From contig NZ_CP036348.1 of assembly GCF_007753095.1 (NCBI RefSeq), forward strand, positions 620,001 through 684,000: DNA of 64,000 nucleotides, in the 5' to 3' direction. The stretch is from Rosistilla carotiformis (GTDB lineage Bacteria > Planctomycetota > Planctomycetia > Pirellulales > Pirellulaceae). Of this stretch, positions 57,270-64,000 are shown piece by piece. The notes below the pieces were generated by a model that worked only from the letters and a program-made list of their open reading frames with translations, was not told the DNA's origin and made no database searches. The first letter of the stretch is position 1; the number at the start of each line of letters is the position of its first letter. The position numbers were made by a program, and so were the translations under genes.

Positions 57270-57840
57270 TGCACCACGTCTCCTAACGTTAGTTCGACGT
57301 TTTTTTAAACCTAGGTTCAACTCACTACGGACGGTGGCGGCCAAGGACACGGTCGGCGGACGAAGTCGCCGCCGATCAAGCCCTAATGGGCCGGCTAGCA
57401 CTTTAGAGGTCAACATTCCAAAAGGAACGCCAACCCTCCGACTTCGTTCTGCTTGCACTGCCACTGACGGTCCTACCTCGGGATGGCAAGACCAGTGAGT
57501 TCTTTATTGTTCAGGTTCTAGACCGGCTCAGACCATCCACTAGTCTGAAATTCGCACCGGCCTTAGTTGTTGTCTCAGGAGGCCTTAACGCGAGGTAAGG
57601 CACTGGACTCGTAACACGTCACTTACCGTATCGTCCCGGCGATCGGGTTCTCTTGACATCCGAATGGTAAATTCGGCAGGATGCTGAAGTTGGGCGGATA
57701 CGTAAAAAATGCCGGTTTGACGACTTTTTCTGACGGTGCCGGTTAGCGCATGGAAATGGGACCGTGGTACGTATAAAATGGTCTCGATAGGCGAATATGC
57801 CTTCACATCCACCCCACCTCCAACCTCGCGTAGACCACAA
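57270..57840. other. Long intergenic region between Cys-rich gene and cupin gene
   Basis: The 571-bp divergent region shows no gene, tRNA or clear terminator. Short palindrome CCGAAT-5 bases-ATTCGG at 57660-57676 lies just after a TTGACA at 57653-57658, and a TATAAA is at 57772-57777, but spacing to a partner box is not convincing in either case. The Cys-rich gene may therefore have a long leader. Confidence 0.45.
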
Positions 57841-58197
57841 ATGCCAACAGCCCCCGCCTTTGTGGTGGCTCATCTTCCTGATTTGCCTGGCACCCCCTGC
57901 CCTTGCGGTACGGCGCGTCGCGCATTTGCTGAGATCGAGTCGTTCCCAGCAACTGTCCACCTCACCGAAATCGCTGCAACCGCCAAAGTCCACTACCATA
58001 AGACCTTGACCGAAACCTACGTCGTTCAAGAATGCGACGACAATGCCGTGATTGAACTCGACGGCCAATCCCACCCCGTTCGCCCTGGCACGGCGATCTT
58101 GATTCCTCCCGGCACCCGCCATCGGGCGGTCGGCAAAATGAAGGTGATCATCTTTTGCACTCCAAAATTTGATCCCAGCGACGAATGGTTCGATTGA
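57841..58197 (+). CDS. Cupin-domain protein
   Basis: The 118-residue protein from ATG 57841 is a single small cupin beta-barrel. The first motif is seen as VHYHKTLTETYVVQE (H-x-H with a following Glu), the second as PGTAILIPPGTRHRA (P-G-x(5)-P-x-G-x-x-H). These residues usually bind a divalent metal. Families with this shape include dioxygenases, isomerases and sensor domains, so no reaction is assigned. The frame is open upstream to 57736, but that part lacks conserved features and the ATG gives a compact domain. The next gene on the same strand, a PQQ-like propeller protein, starts 117 bp downstream. Confidence 0.85.
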   Translation: MPTAPAFVVAHLPDLPGTPCPCGTARRAFAEIESFPATVHLTEIAATAKVHYHKTLTETYVVQECDDNAVIELDGQSHPVRPGTAILIPPGTRHRAVGKMKVIIFCTPKFDPSDEWFD

Positions 58198-58314
58198 TAA
58201 GCGGTCGATTCGGAGCGGATTCCCGATCGAGGCCCTCCCTTTTTGGATGGATTCGCGTTTCGCAGTTCAAAACCAAAGCCTACCCCGGCTTCCAACAACA
58301 CCAAGCTTTCAACA

Positions 58315-60540
58315 ATGATGATGCGAAAACTCCTTTTGATCCTACCGACACTCTTGTTTCTGTCTGGGTACGCATTGGGGCAAGCGCCCCAAGCTGCCGA
58401 CTGGAGCTATTGGCGAGGCCCCAACTACAATGGCACCAGCCAGGCGACCGGCTTGCCGGCGACCTGGGATCCCGAGGGCGGGGAAGGGAGCAATCTGAAG
58501 TGGCACCGCGACGACCTCTCCGGTCGCAGCACTCCGGTTGCGATGGATGGGAAGCTCTATCTGACCACTCGCGCCGATCCGGGGACACCGATCGAAGGCG
58601 AACGCGTCGTCTGCATCGATGCCAAAACGGGCGAAACGGTTTGGGAACACAAATTTAACGTCTGGATGTCCGATGTCCCCGACACACGTGTCGGTTGGTC
58701 CAGCGTCGTGGCTGATCCGGAGACCGGCAACGTTTATGCGTTGGGCGTTTGCGACATCTTTATGTGCCTTGACGGCAAGACCGGCGAGGAGAAGTGGAGC
58801 GTTCCGCTGCACGAATTCCTCGGCATGCTAAGCACCTACGGCGGGCGAACCAACTTTCCGATCATCCACGAAGACCTGGTGATCATCAGCGGCATCATCA
58901 TCAACTGGGGCGACGCGGCCAAGCCAAACCATCGCTTCTTGGCGATGGACAAGCGAACCGGCGAAATCGTTTGGTTCAGCCCAACTCGCGATCTTCCCGA
59001 CGATACCTCCTACAGCGCGCCGAACTTGGCGGTCATCAACGGCCAATTGCAGATGGTCGTCGGCGGTGGCGATGGTGGCATCTGGGGGTTCCAACCTCGT
59101 ACCGGCAAGCCGTTGTGGAGCTACCAGTTTTCGCGACGCGGTCTATTCGCGACCCCATTGGTCGTCGGAAACCGCATTTATGCTGGTCACGGTGAAGAGA
59201 ATATGGAAGGCACCTCGATGGGCGCTCTGGCGGCGATCGAGGTCGAAGGGGCCGGCTTGGAAACCAAAGCGAAGCCGCTTTGGAAGATGGAAGGTTTGAT
59301 CCTCAATCGCAGCTCACCACTGGTGATCGGCGACCGTCTTTATATTGTCGACGATCGCTGCAAGTTGTGGGTGGTCGATGCCAATACTGGCGAAATGATT
59401 CAAGAGCGTGTTGCCCTGGGCGACCGCAAGCAATGGGCTAGCCTGGTCTACGCCGACGGTCGGATCTACGCCGTCACCGAAAACGGCCGCTGGGCCTTTA
59501 TGGAACTCTCCGATGCGGGAGTCGATATCACCGACAAGGGCCGGATCAGCAATGAAGCCTTCTACGCTTCGCCGATCGTTTACGATGGCGCTATCTATTT
59601 TGTTGGCACCTCGGGGATCTATTGTATCGCCGACGAAAAAGCGAAGCCCGGCGTCAGCCCCGCTCCCGAAGTCGCTCAAGAGATGGCAAACGACGACAAG
59701 ACGCCCGCTTGGGTTCAAGTTGTTCCTGCCGAAGCGATCGTTCGTCCCGGCGAGAAGATCGATTACAAAGTTCGTCTCTTCAACCAGAACGGCCAATTTA
59801 TCGAAGAGGCTTCCGATCCGAAGCTCTCCGTCGTTGGCGGTGGTTCGGTTGCCGGAACCACTTTCAATGCAGCCGACAACAACGGATCGCACTACGCGGC
59901 GACCATCAAGGCGACCGTGGGCGATCTGTCGGGTGAATCGCGCGTCCGCGTCGTGCCCAGCCTGCCTTGGAAGTTCGATTTCGACAAGCTCAAAGATCCA
60001 CCCGTCACCTGGGTCGGCGCACGCTATCGACACGTGATTCGCGATGTCGATGGGTCGCCTGCATTGGTCAAGATCTCGACGATTCCCAAGGGAGCGCGAA
60101 GCCGCGGTTGGATGGGCCAATGGGATCTCGCCAATTACACGATTGCCGCTGATGTCAAAGGCCAGCAGGTCGGAACCCAGTTGCCCGATATCGGGTTGAC
60201 CGCGATGGGTTACGCCTTGGATTTGCAAGGGAACAGCCAAAAATTGCAGATTCGCACCTGGTATGCCCAGCTGCGGATGGCTCAAACGGTTCCGTTCGAA
60301 TGGAAGGCCGATGTCTGGTACCGCATGAAATTGCAAGCCGCCATCGAAGAGCAGGACGGCAAGAAGGTTGCCGTTTTGAAGGGCAAGGTCTGGCCTCGCG
60401 ATGACAAAGAACCAAGCGAATGGACGGTTACCGCGGTCGATCATTCGCCCAACCTCTCGGGCAGTCCCGGGCTATATGGGAATGCCAAAGTCTGCGAGTT
60501 GTATTTGGACAACGTCGAAGTCACTGCAAACGAAAAATAG
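58315..60540 (+). CDS. Secreted PQQ-like beta-propeller protein 1
   Basis: About 741 aa from ATG 58315 (58318 and 58321 also possible). A signal peptide MMMRKLLLILPTLLFLSGYALG is followed by a propeller with the PQQ_2/BamB pattern: WSYWRGPNYNGTSQATGLPATW, VCIDAKTGETVWEHKFN, LDGKTGEEKWSV, AMDKRTGEIVWFSP and VVDANTGEMIQE. After about residue 460 comes an Ig-like stretch (PAEAIVRPGEKIDYKVRLFNQNGQFI) and a C-terminal beta-sandwich with WMGQWDLANYTIAADVKG, reminiscent of laminin-G/CBM-like folds. No dehydrogenase Cys pair or haem site is visible, so a catalytic PQQ role is doubtful. It is followed by a second propeller gene in the same orientation, suggesting an envelope-located pair. Confidence 0.87.
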   Translation: MMMRKLLLILPTLLFLSGYALGQAPQAADWSYWRGPNYNGTSQATGLPATWDPEGGEGSNLKWHRDDLSGRSTPVAMDGKLYLTTRADPGTPIEGERVVCIDAKTGETVWEHKFNVWMSDVPDTRVGWSSVVADPETGNVYALGVCDIFMCLDGKTGEEKWSVPLHEFLGMLSTYGGRTNFPIIHEDLVIISGIIINWGDAAKPNHRFLAMDKRTGEIVWFSPTRDLPDDTSYSAPNLAVINGQLQMVVGGGDGGIWGFQPRTGKPLWSYQFSRRGLFATPLVVGNRIYAGHGEENMEGTSMGALAAIEVEGAGLETKAKPLWKMEGLILNRSSPLVIGDRLYIVDDRCKLWVVDANTGEMIQERVALGDRKQWASLVYADGRIYAVTENGRWAFMELSDAGVDITDKGRISNEAFYASPIVYDGAIYFVGTSGIYCIADEKAKPGVSPAPEVAQEMANDDKTPAWVQVVPAEAIVRPGEKIDYKVRLFNQNGQFIEEASDPKLSVVGGGSVAGTTFNAADNNGSHYAATIKATVGDLSGESRVRVVPSLPWKFDFDKLKDPPVTWVGARYRHVIRDVDGSPALVKISTIPKGARSRGWMGQWDLANYTIAADVKGQQVGTQLPDIGLTAMGYALDLQGNSQKLQIRTWYAQLRMAQTVPFEWKADVWYRMKLQAAIEEQDGKKVAVLKGKVWPRDDKEPSEWTVTAVDHSPNLSGSPGLYGNAKVCELYLDNVEVTANEK

Positions 60541-60611
60541 GCCTGCCGCCCCAAGGCAAGCCCTCCCGATGCCCTGTTTGCGGATTGCGCGCAGGCAGGG
60601 CGATATCACGG

Positions 60612-60644
60612 CGGACAAAGTGTCCGTCCCACCCACGCTTTTTT
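60612..60644 (+). terminator. Weak hairpin between the propeller genes
   Basis: CGGACA (60612-60617) and TGTCCG (60621-60626) pair around a 3-base loop; a T-run (60639-60644) occurs 12 bases later. Spacing is poor for a terminator, so termination is doubtful and the two genes may be co-transcribed. Confidence 0.35.
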
Positions 60645-60680
60645 GGAACACCAAAACACTTCCGCCCCACGGCTTAAAAA

Positions 60681-63008
60681 ATGAACAGTGAAATAAAAAC
60701 TTGGTGCATGCTGACGCTGGCAGTCATCTGTGGCAGTTTTGCCGCGACGTCGATGAGTGGTTGCCGCAAGCCGGTCGATCCGGCGGACGTTTCGAGCAAT
60801 GCGACGGCTGACGACAGCAACCTAACCGCGGCCGAAACGCCCGTTGCAGCGGCTGACGACAATCAGCCCGCTGCCGATATGACGCTCAAGGCTGCCGACA
60901 CTCCTGCGGAACCAAAGCCCGCTGAAGTTGCGAAAGCTGTCGCGCCGGCGGTTCCCGCTGTCGAGTCCGCTCCGCCAGCAACCTCGACCGAAGTCGCCGA
61001 ATCGACCGAAGGGATGAAGCTGGCCGCCGCGGCGGAAGCGAAGCCCGCCCCAGCGGCTGAGTCAAAAGAGGAGCCCGCGGTCAAAGTTGCCGCAGCACCG
61101 GCAGCCGCCAAGACCGCTGCCGCACCGGCGGGCAAGAGCGACGATCCGGCAGCCGTTCTCGAAGCCGGTGGCGATTGGCCTCAGTGGGCTGGAACGCGTT
61201 TGCGCAACAACACTCCCAACGTCAAGGGAATCGCAAAGGCTTGGAACATCGGCAAATTCGATCGCCGGACCGGTGAATGGGACGGAACCAACGCCGAGAA
61301 CATTAAGTGGTTTGCTCCCCTGGGCAGTCAGACTTACGGTAACCCCGTCGTTGCCGGTGGCCGCGTCTATTGTGGCACCAACAACAGTGGTGGCTACTTG
61401 AAGCGTTATCCGAGCGGTGTCGATCTCGGCTGCTTGCTCTGTTTCGACGAAGAGACGGGCGAATTCCTGTGGCAGCATAGCAGCGAAAAACTGATCACCG
61501 GACGCGTCCACGACTGGCCGCTGCAAGGTATCTGTTGTGCTCCGCTTGTCGAAGGCGATCGCTTGTGGTTCGTCACCAGCCGCGGCGAAGTCCGCTGCTT
61601 GGACACCAAGGGTTTTCATGACGGCAGCGACGATGGTGAAGTCAAGGGTGAGAGAGGGCGCGTTGCCGACCTGCCCGTGGCGAAGCCCGAATTTAAAGAA
61701 GCTGTCGCGGGACTCGATAAGGGTGAGTTGACCAAGGCGTTGATCGATCTGTTGGCTGAATATGGCGAACCGATCGAAGGGACCGCCGAAGTGAAGACCG
61801 TTGCCGAAGGGAAGAAGTGGTCGATCAAAGCGACGATCGACGGTGCCGCACGCGATCTCGAAGCGGTTGTTGCCGGCCCGCGTTTGAGCGTCTTCAAGAC
61901 GATCACCGCCGACGACAAAGAAGAGGCCGACGTGTTGTGGGTCTACAACATGATGGAGAACTTGGACACGAGCCAGCACAACATGTGCAGCTGCTCGGTC
62001 ACCAGCTACGGCGACCTGTTGTTCGTCAACACCAGTAACGGTGTCGATGAATCGCATATCGTCCTCCCCTCCCCCGACGCGCCTAGCTTCATTTGCATGA
62101 ACAAGAACACCGGCGAGGTGTTGTGGACCGACAAGTCGCCCGGAACCAACATCGTTCACGGCCAATGGTCCAGCCCAACCGTGGCGGAACTTGGTGGCGT
62201 CGTGCAGGCGATCTTCGCTGGCGGTGACGGCTGGGTCTACAGCTTCAAAGCCGACCAGGGGGCCGATGGCAAGCCGGAACTGCTGTGGCGGTTTGACGCC
62301 AACCCCAAGACTTCGAAGTGGATCTTGGGTGGTGCGGGAACGCGTAACAACATCATCGCTACGCCTGTCGTTCACGACGGGCTGGTCTACGTCGCGGTGG
62401 GACAAGATCCCGAGCACGGTGAAGGCCAGGGGCACCTGTGGTGTATCGATCCGACCAAACGCGGCGACATCAGTTCGGAACTGGCGATGAAGATCGAAGG
62501 CGACAAACGCGTGCCGATCCCGCATCGTCGCTTGCAAGCGGTTATCGAAGAGGATGGCGAAGTTGCGATCGACAACCCAAATTCGGGCGTCGTTTGGCAC
62601 TACGCTTCGTTCGACCAGAACGGCGACGGTGAGATCGACTTCGAAGAGGAGATGCACCGCAGCTGTGGCACCGTGGCGATTCAAGGCGATCTGCTGTACG
62701 TCGCCGATTTCTCGGGCATGTTGCACTGCTTGGACCCCAAGGGATCGAAAGATGGCGAACCGATCGTCCACTTTACCTACGACATGTTGGCTCAAGCTTG
62801 GGGCAGCCCGTTGATCGCCGATGGCTATGTTTACATCGGTGACGAAGATGGCGACGTGGCGATCTTCGAGCTCGGCAAAGAGAACAACGAGCCGATCGAA
62901 GAGATCAACATGGGAACCAGCGTCTACAGCACGCCGATCGCCGCCAATGGCGTGATCTATATCAGCACCAAGGACAAGCTGTTTGCGATCGCTCCGCCAA
63001 AGGAATAA
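60681..63008 (+). CDS. PQQ-like beta-propeller lipoprotein 2 with EF-hand
   Basis: The 775-residue protein begins with a lipoprotein signal (MLTLAVICGSFAATSMSGC, lipobox MSGC). Residues about 30-160 are Ala/Glu/Pro-rich low-complexity linker. The rest is a PQQ-type propeller: WPQWAGTRLRNNTPNVKG, LCFDEETGEFLWQH, CMNKNTGEVLWTD, VYSFKADQG and similar blades. An EF-hand loop, DQNGDGEIDFEEEMH, is inserted near residue 660 within the propeller, suggesting calcium binding. It is anchored in the envelope and may act with the preceding propeller protein. A strong terminator follows, so this gene closes the transcript. Confidence 0.87.
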   Translation: MNSEIKTWCMLTLAVICGSFAATSMSGCRKPVDPADVSSNATADDSNLTAAETPVAAADDNQPAADMTLKAADTPAEPKPAEVAKAVAPAVPAVESAPPATSTEVAESTEGMKLAAAAEAKPAPAAESKEEPAVKVAAAPAAAKTAAAPAGKSDDPAAVLEAGGDWPQWAGTRLRNNTPNVKGIAKAWNIGKFDRRTGEWDGTNAENIKWFAPLGSQTYGNPVVAGGRVYCGTNNSGGYLKRYPSGVDLGCLLCFDEETGEFLWQHSSEKLITGRVHDWPLQGICCAPLVEGDRLWFVTSRGEVRCLDTKGFHDGSDDGEVKGERGRVADLPVAKPEFKEAVAGLDKGELTKALIDLLAEYGEPIEGTAEVKTVAEGKKWSIKATIDGAARDLEAVVAGPRLSVFKTITADDKEEADVLWVYNMMENLDTSQHNMCSCSVTSYGDLLFVNTSNGVDESHIVLPSPDAPSFICMNKNTGEVLWTDKSPGTNIVHGQWSSPTVAELGGVVQAIFAGGDGWVYSFKADQGADGKPELLWRFDANPKTSKWILGGAGTRNNIIATPVVHDGLVYVAVGQDPEHGEGQGHLWCIDPTKRGDISSELAMKIEGDKRVPIPHRRLQAVIEEDGEVAIDNPNSGVVWHYASFDQNGDGEIDFEEEMHRSCGTVAIQGDLLYVADFSGMLHCLDPKGSKDGEPIVHFTYDMLAQAWGSPLIADGYVYIGDEDGDVAIFELGKENNEPIEEINMGTSVYSTPIAANGVIYISTKDKLFAIAPPKE

Positions 63009-63040
63009 AGCGACAGCTTTGGACTGTCCGTCCCGAACAA

Positions 63041-63066
63041 CCCGGCTGCTCGCAGCCGGGTTTTTT
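63041..63066 (+). terminator. Rho-independent terminator after the propeller lipoprotein gene
   Basis: CCCGGCTGC (63041-63049) pairs perfectly with GCAGCCGGG (63052-63060) around a 2-base loop and is followed by six T (63061-63066). It lies 33 bp after the stop at 63008. The further 180 bp to 63248 hold nothing recognised. Confidence 0.93.
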
Positions 63067-63248
63067 CGTGGCGAATGCCTCCCCGAAGCGGCCTTTGCCG
63101 TGGACAACATGCCCGCCGATGCAAAGAATACATTGCACGCGCGGCGGTTTTATTCGTCGGCCGGCATTTCCCGTTTGGGATGCAAGTGGTGCATTGCGTG
63201 TTCGCCGATTGGAAAAGCCTCCCCCCCTGCCCTGGAATCTCAGAGATC

Positions 63249-63617
63249 ATGCAGACCGTTCTCGACATTGGAAACTGCAGCCCGGATCATTCCGCGATCC
63301 GAACGCTGATCGAAGGCAACTTCGACGCACGTGTGGTGCAGGCCCACGGAGCGGCTGATGCGATGGAGATCCTGGGCCGCCAGGAGGTCGCGTTGATCAC
63401 CGTCAATCGTAAACTGGATCGCGATTACAGCGACGGGATGGAGATCATTCGGCAACTGAAAAACGACCCGAAGACCCAAGCGATCCCCGTGATGTTGATT
63501 ACCAATTTTCCCGAACATCAAGACGCGGCGATGGCGATCGGCGCCGAGCGTGGTTTTGGAAAGTTGCAGTTGCGAGCCGCCGAGACCAAACAATCGCTGG
63601 CCGCATTTCTATCGTAG
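63249..63617 (+). CDS. Receiver-domain-like protein (pseudo-receiver)
   Basis: The 122-residue protein from ATG 63249 (AGAG upstream) has the length and strand pattern of a CheY-type receiver: hydrophobic strands VALITV and VMLIT, a conserved Thr at 85 and the Lys at 105 in GFGK. The phospho-acceptor Asp is replaced by Asn at position 53 (VNRKL), and the N-terminal acidic pair is also poor (LDIGNC), so phosphorylation by a sensor kinase is doubtful. It may sense its partner by binding alone. An upstream open frame to 63075 has no support. Its stop is 15 bp before panD, which suggests co-transcription. Confidence 0.8.
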   Translation: MQTVLDIGNCSPDHSAIRTLIEGNFDARVVQAHGAADAMEILGRQEVALITVNRKLDRDYSDGMEIIRQLKNDPKTQAIPVMLITNFPEHQDAAMAIGAERGFGKLQLRAAETKQSLAAFLS

Positions 63618-63632
63618 GACTATTGACTCGCC

Positions 63633-64000
63633 ATGCCATTTCGCAAACTTCTCAGTGCCAAGATTCATCGCGCAACCGTCACGGGAGCCGATCTGGAATA
63701 TGAAGGCAGCATCACGATTCCGCCCGAGTTGATGGAAGCCGCCGGGATCGTTCCCTATGAATCGATCCAGATCTGGAACGTGACGCGCGGTTCGCGATTG
63801 GAAACGTACGCGATCGAAGGCGTTCGCGGATCGAGCGATATCTGTGCCAACGGTGCCGCGGCGCACCACGTCTATCCCGGCGACAAAGTCATCCTGGCCA
63901 CCTTCGCCTTCTACGATCGCGACGACGCGGCAACGCACTGCCCGCGGCTGATCTTTGTCGACGATCACAACCAGATCAAACACGAAGGCCCCGAGGTCGC
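63633..64000 (+). CDS. panD: Aspartate 1-decarboxylase (cut by window end)
   Basis: The first 122 residues are present and the frame is still open at the window end; the family length is about 115-130 aa, so only a short C-terminal part is missing. PanD is a pyruvoyl enzyme that makes beta-alanine from aspartate for pantothenate and coenzyme A synthesis. Key features are [12 protein letters not shown] at the start, the self-cleavage Gly-Ser in LEYEGSITI (Ser becomes the pyruvoyl group), [14 protein letters not shown] and [18 protein letters not shown]. The start ATG 63633 fits the family N-terminus. It is probably co-transcribed with the upstream pseudo-receiver gene. Confidence 0.94.
   Translation, partial: MPFRKLLSAKIHRATVTGADLEYEGSITIPPELMEAAGIVPYESIQIWNVTRGSRLETYAIEGVRGSSDICANGAAAHHVYPGDKVILATFAFYDRDDAATHCPRLIFVDDHNQIKHEGPEV

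Noticed and set aside
56268-57498. Several long open frames on both strands across the Cys-rich gene (up to 346 codons)
   Set aside because: They are produced by the repeated codons of the Cys-rich modules: the alternate frames give low-complexity Gln/Ser/Ala or Arg/Lys repeats. Only the minus-strand frame has a signal peptide, ribosome-binding site and meaningful composition.
57653-57777. Candidate promoter boxes (TTGACA at 57653, TATAAA at 57772) for the cupin gene
   Set aside because: They are not at proper spacing to a partner box, so I do not list them as a promoter.
61062-63110. 682-codon minus-strand frame opposite the propeller lipoprotein gene
   Set aside because: It is antisense to a clear PQQ-like propeller gene; the translated sequence has no domain pattern.

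Overview
The window looks like chromosomal DNA from a Planctomycetota bacterium of the Pirellulaceae type (Rhodopirellula/Rosistilla-like). This is inferred from lineage-typical gene families: two DUF1559 prepilin-like secreted proteins, large surface proteins that begin with a Lys/Arg-rich leader followed by an LE-x-RQ-(L/M)L motif and carry type I dockerin repeats, PQQ-type beta-propellers, and Cys-rich envelope-type proteins. No rRNA, tRNA, CRISPR array, insertion sequence or phage was recognised.

Layout. Positions 1-10 kb are mostly housekeeping: a hypothetical protein, a transglutaminase-like lipoprotein, a Nudix hydrolase, a PduO-type cobalamin adenosyltransferase, PII (glnB) followed by glnD, a secreted Pro/Cys-rich protein, a YqgE/AlgH protein, a cold-shock-domain protein and a membrane protein. 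Positions 10-24.4 kb are mostly secreted or envelope proteins: a GSDH-PKD-cytochrome c fusion, a tandemly duplicated pair of lipoprotein + DUF1559 genes with a conserved inverted-repeat promoter, a VCBS protein translationally coupled to a TPR protein, and a 1444-residue secreted propeller protein. Positions 24.4-29.2 kb hold a TacA/TacT-type toxin-antitoxin operon with a recognisable promoter/operator, then hisN, lspA, thrC and yraN. Positions 29.2-52.9 kb are one block of three minus-strand surface-protein genes (1546, 863 and 5318 residues), all with dockerin repeats and the same N-terminal leader motif. Positions 53-64 kb hold a TPR lipoprotein, lpxB, a hypothetical protein, a Cys-rich repeat protein, a cupin, two PQQ-like beta-propeller proteins, a pseudo-receiver protein and panD (cut by the window end).

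How they fit. PII and GlnD form a nitrogen-signalling pair. LspA and LpxB show that lipoproteins and a lipid A-type outer membrane are made, which suits the many predicted lipoproteins and secreted proteins. The most unusual content is the dockerin gene block, including a recurring, unnamed module in the 5318-residue protein and a possible cohesin-like segment in its 1546-residue neighbour, together with the Cys-rich modular protein at 56.4-57.3 kb. Functions of these large proteins are inferred from architecture only.
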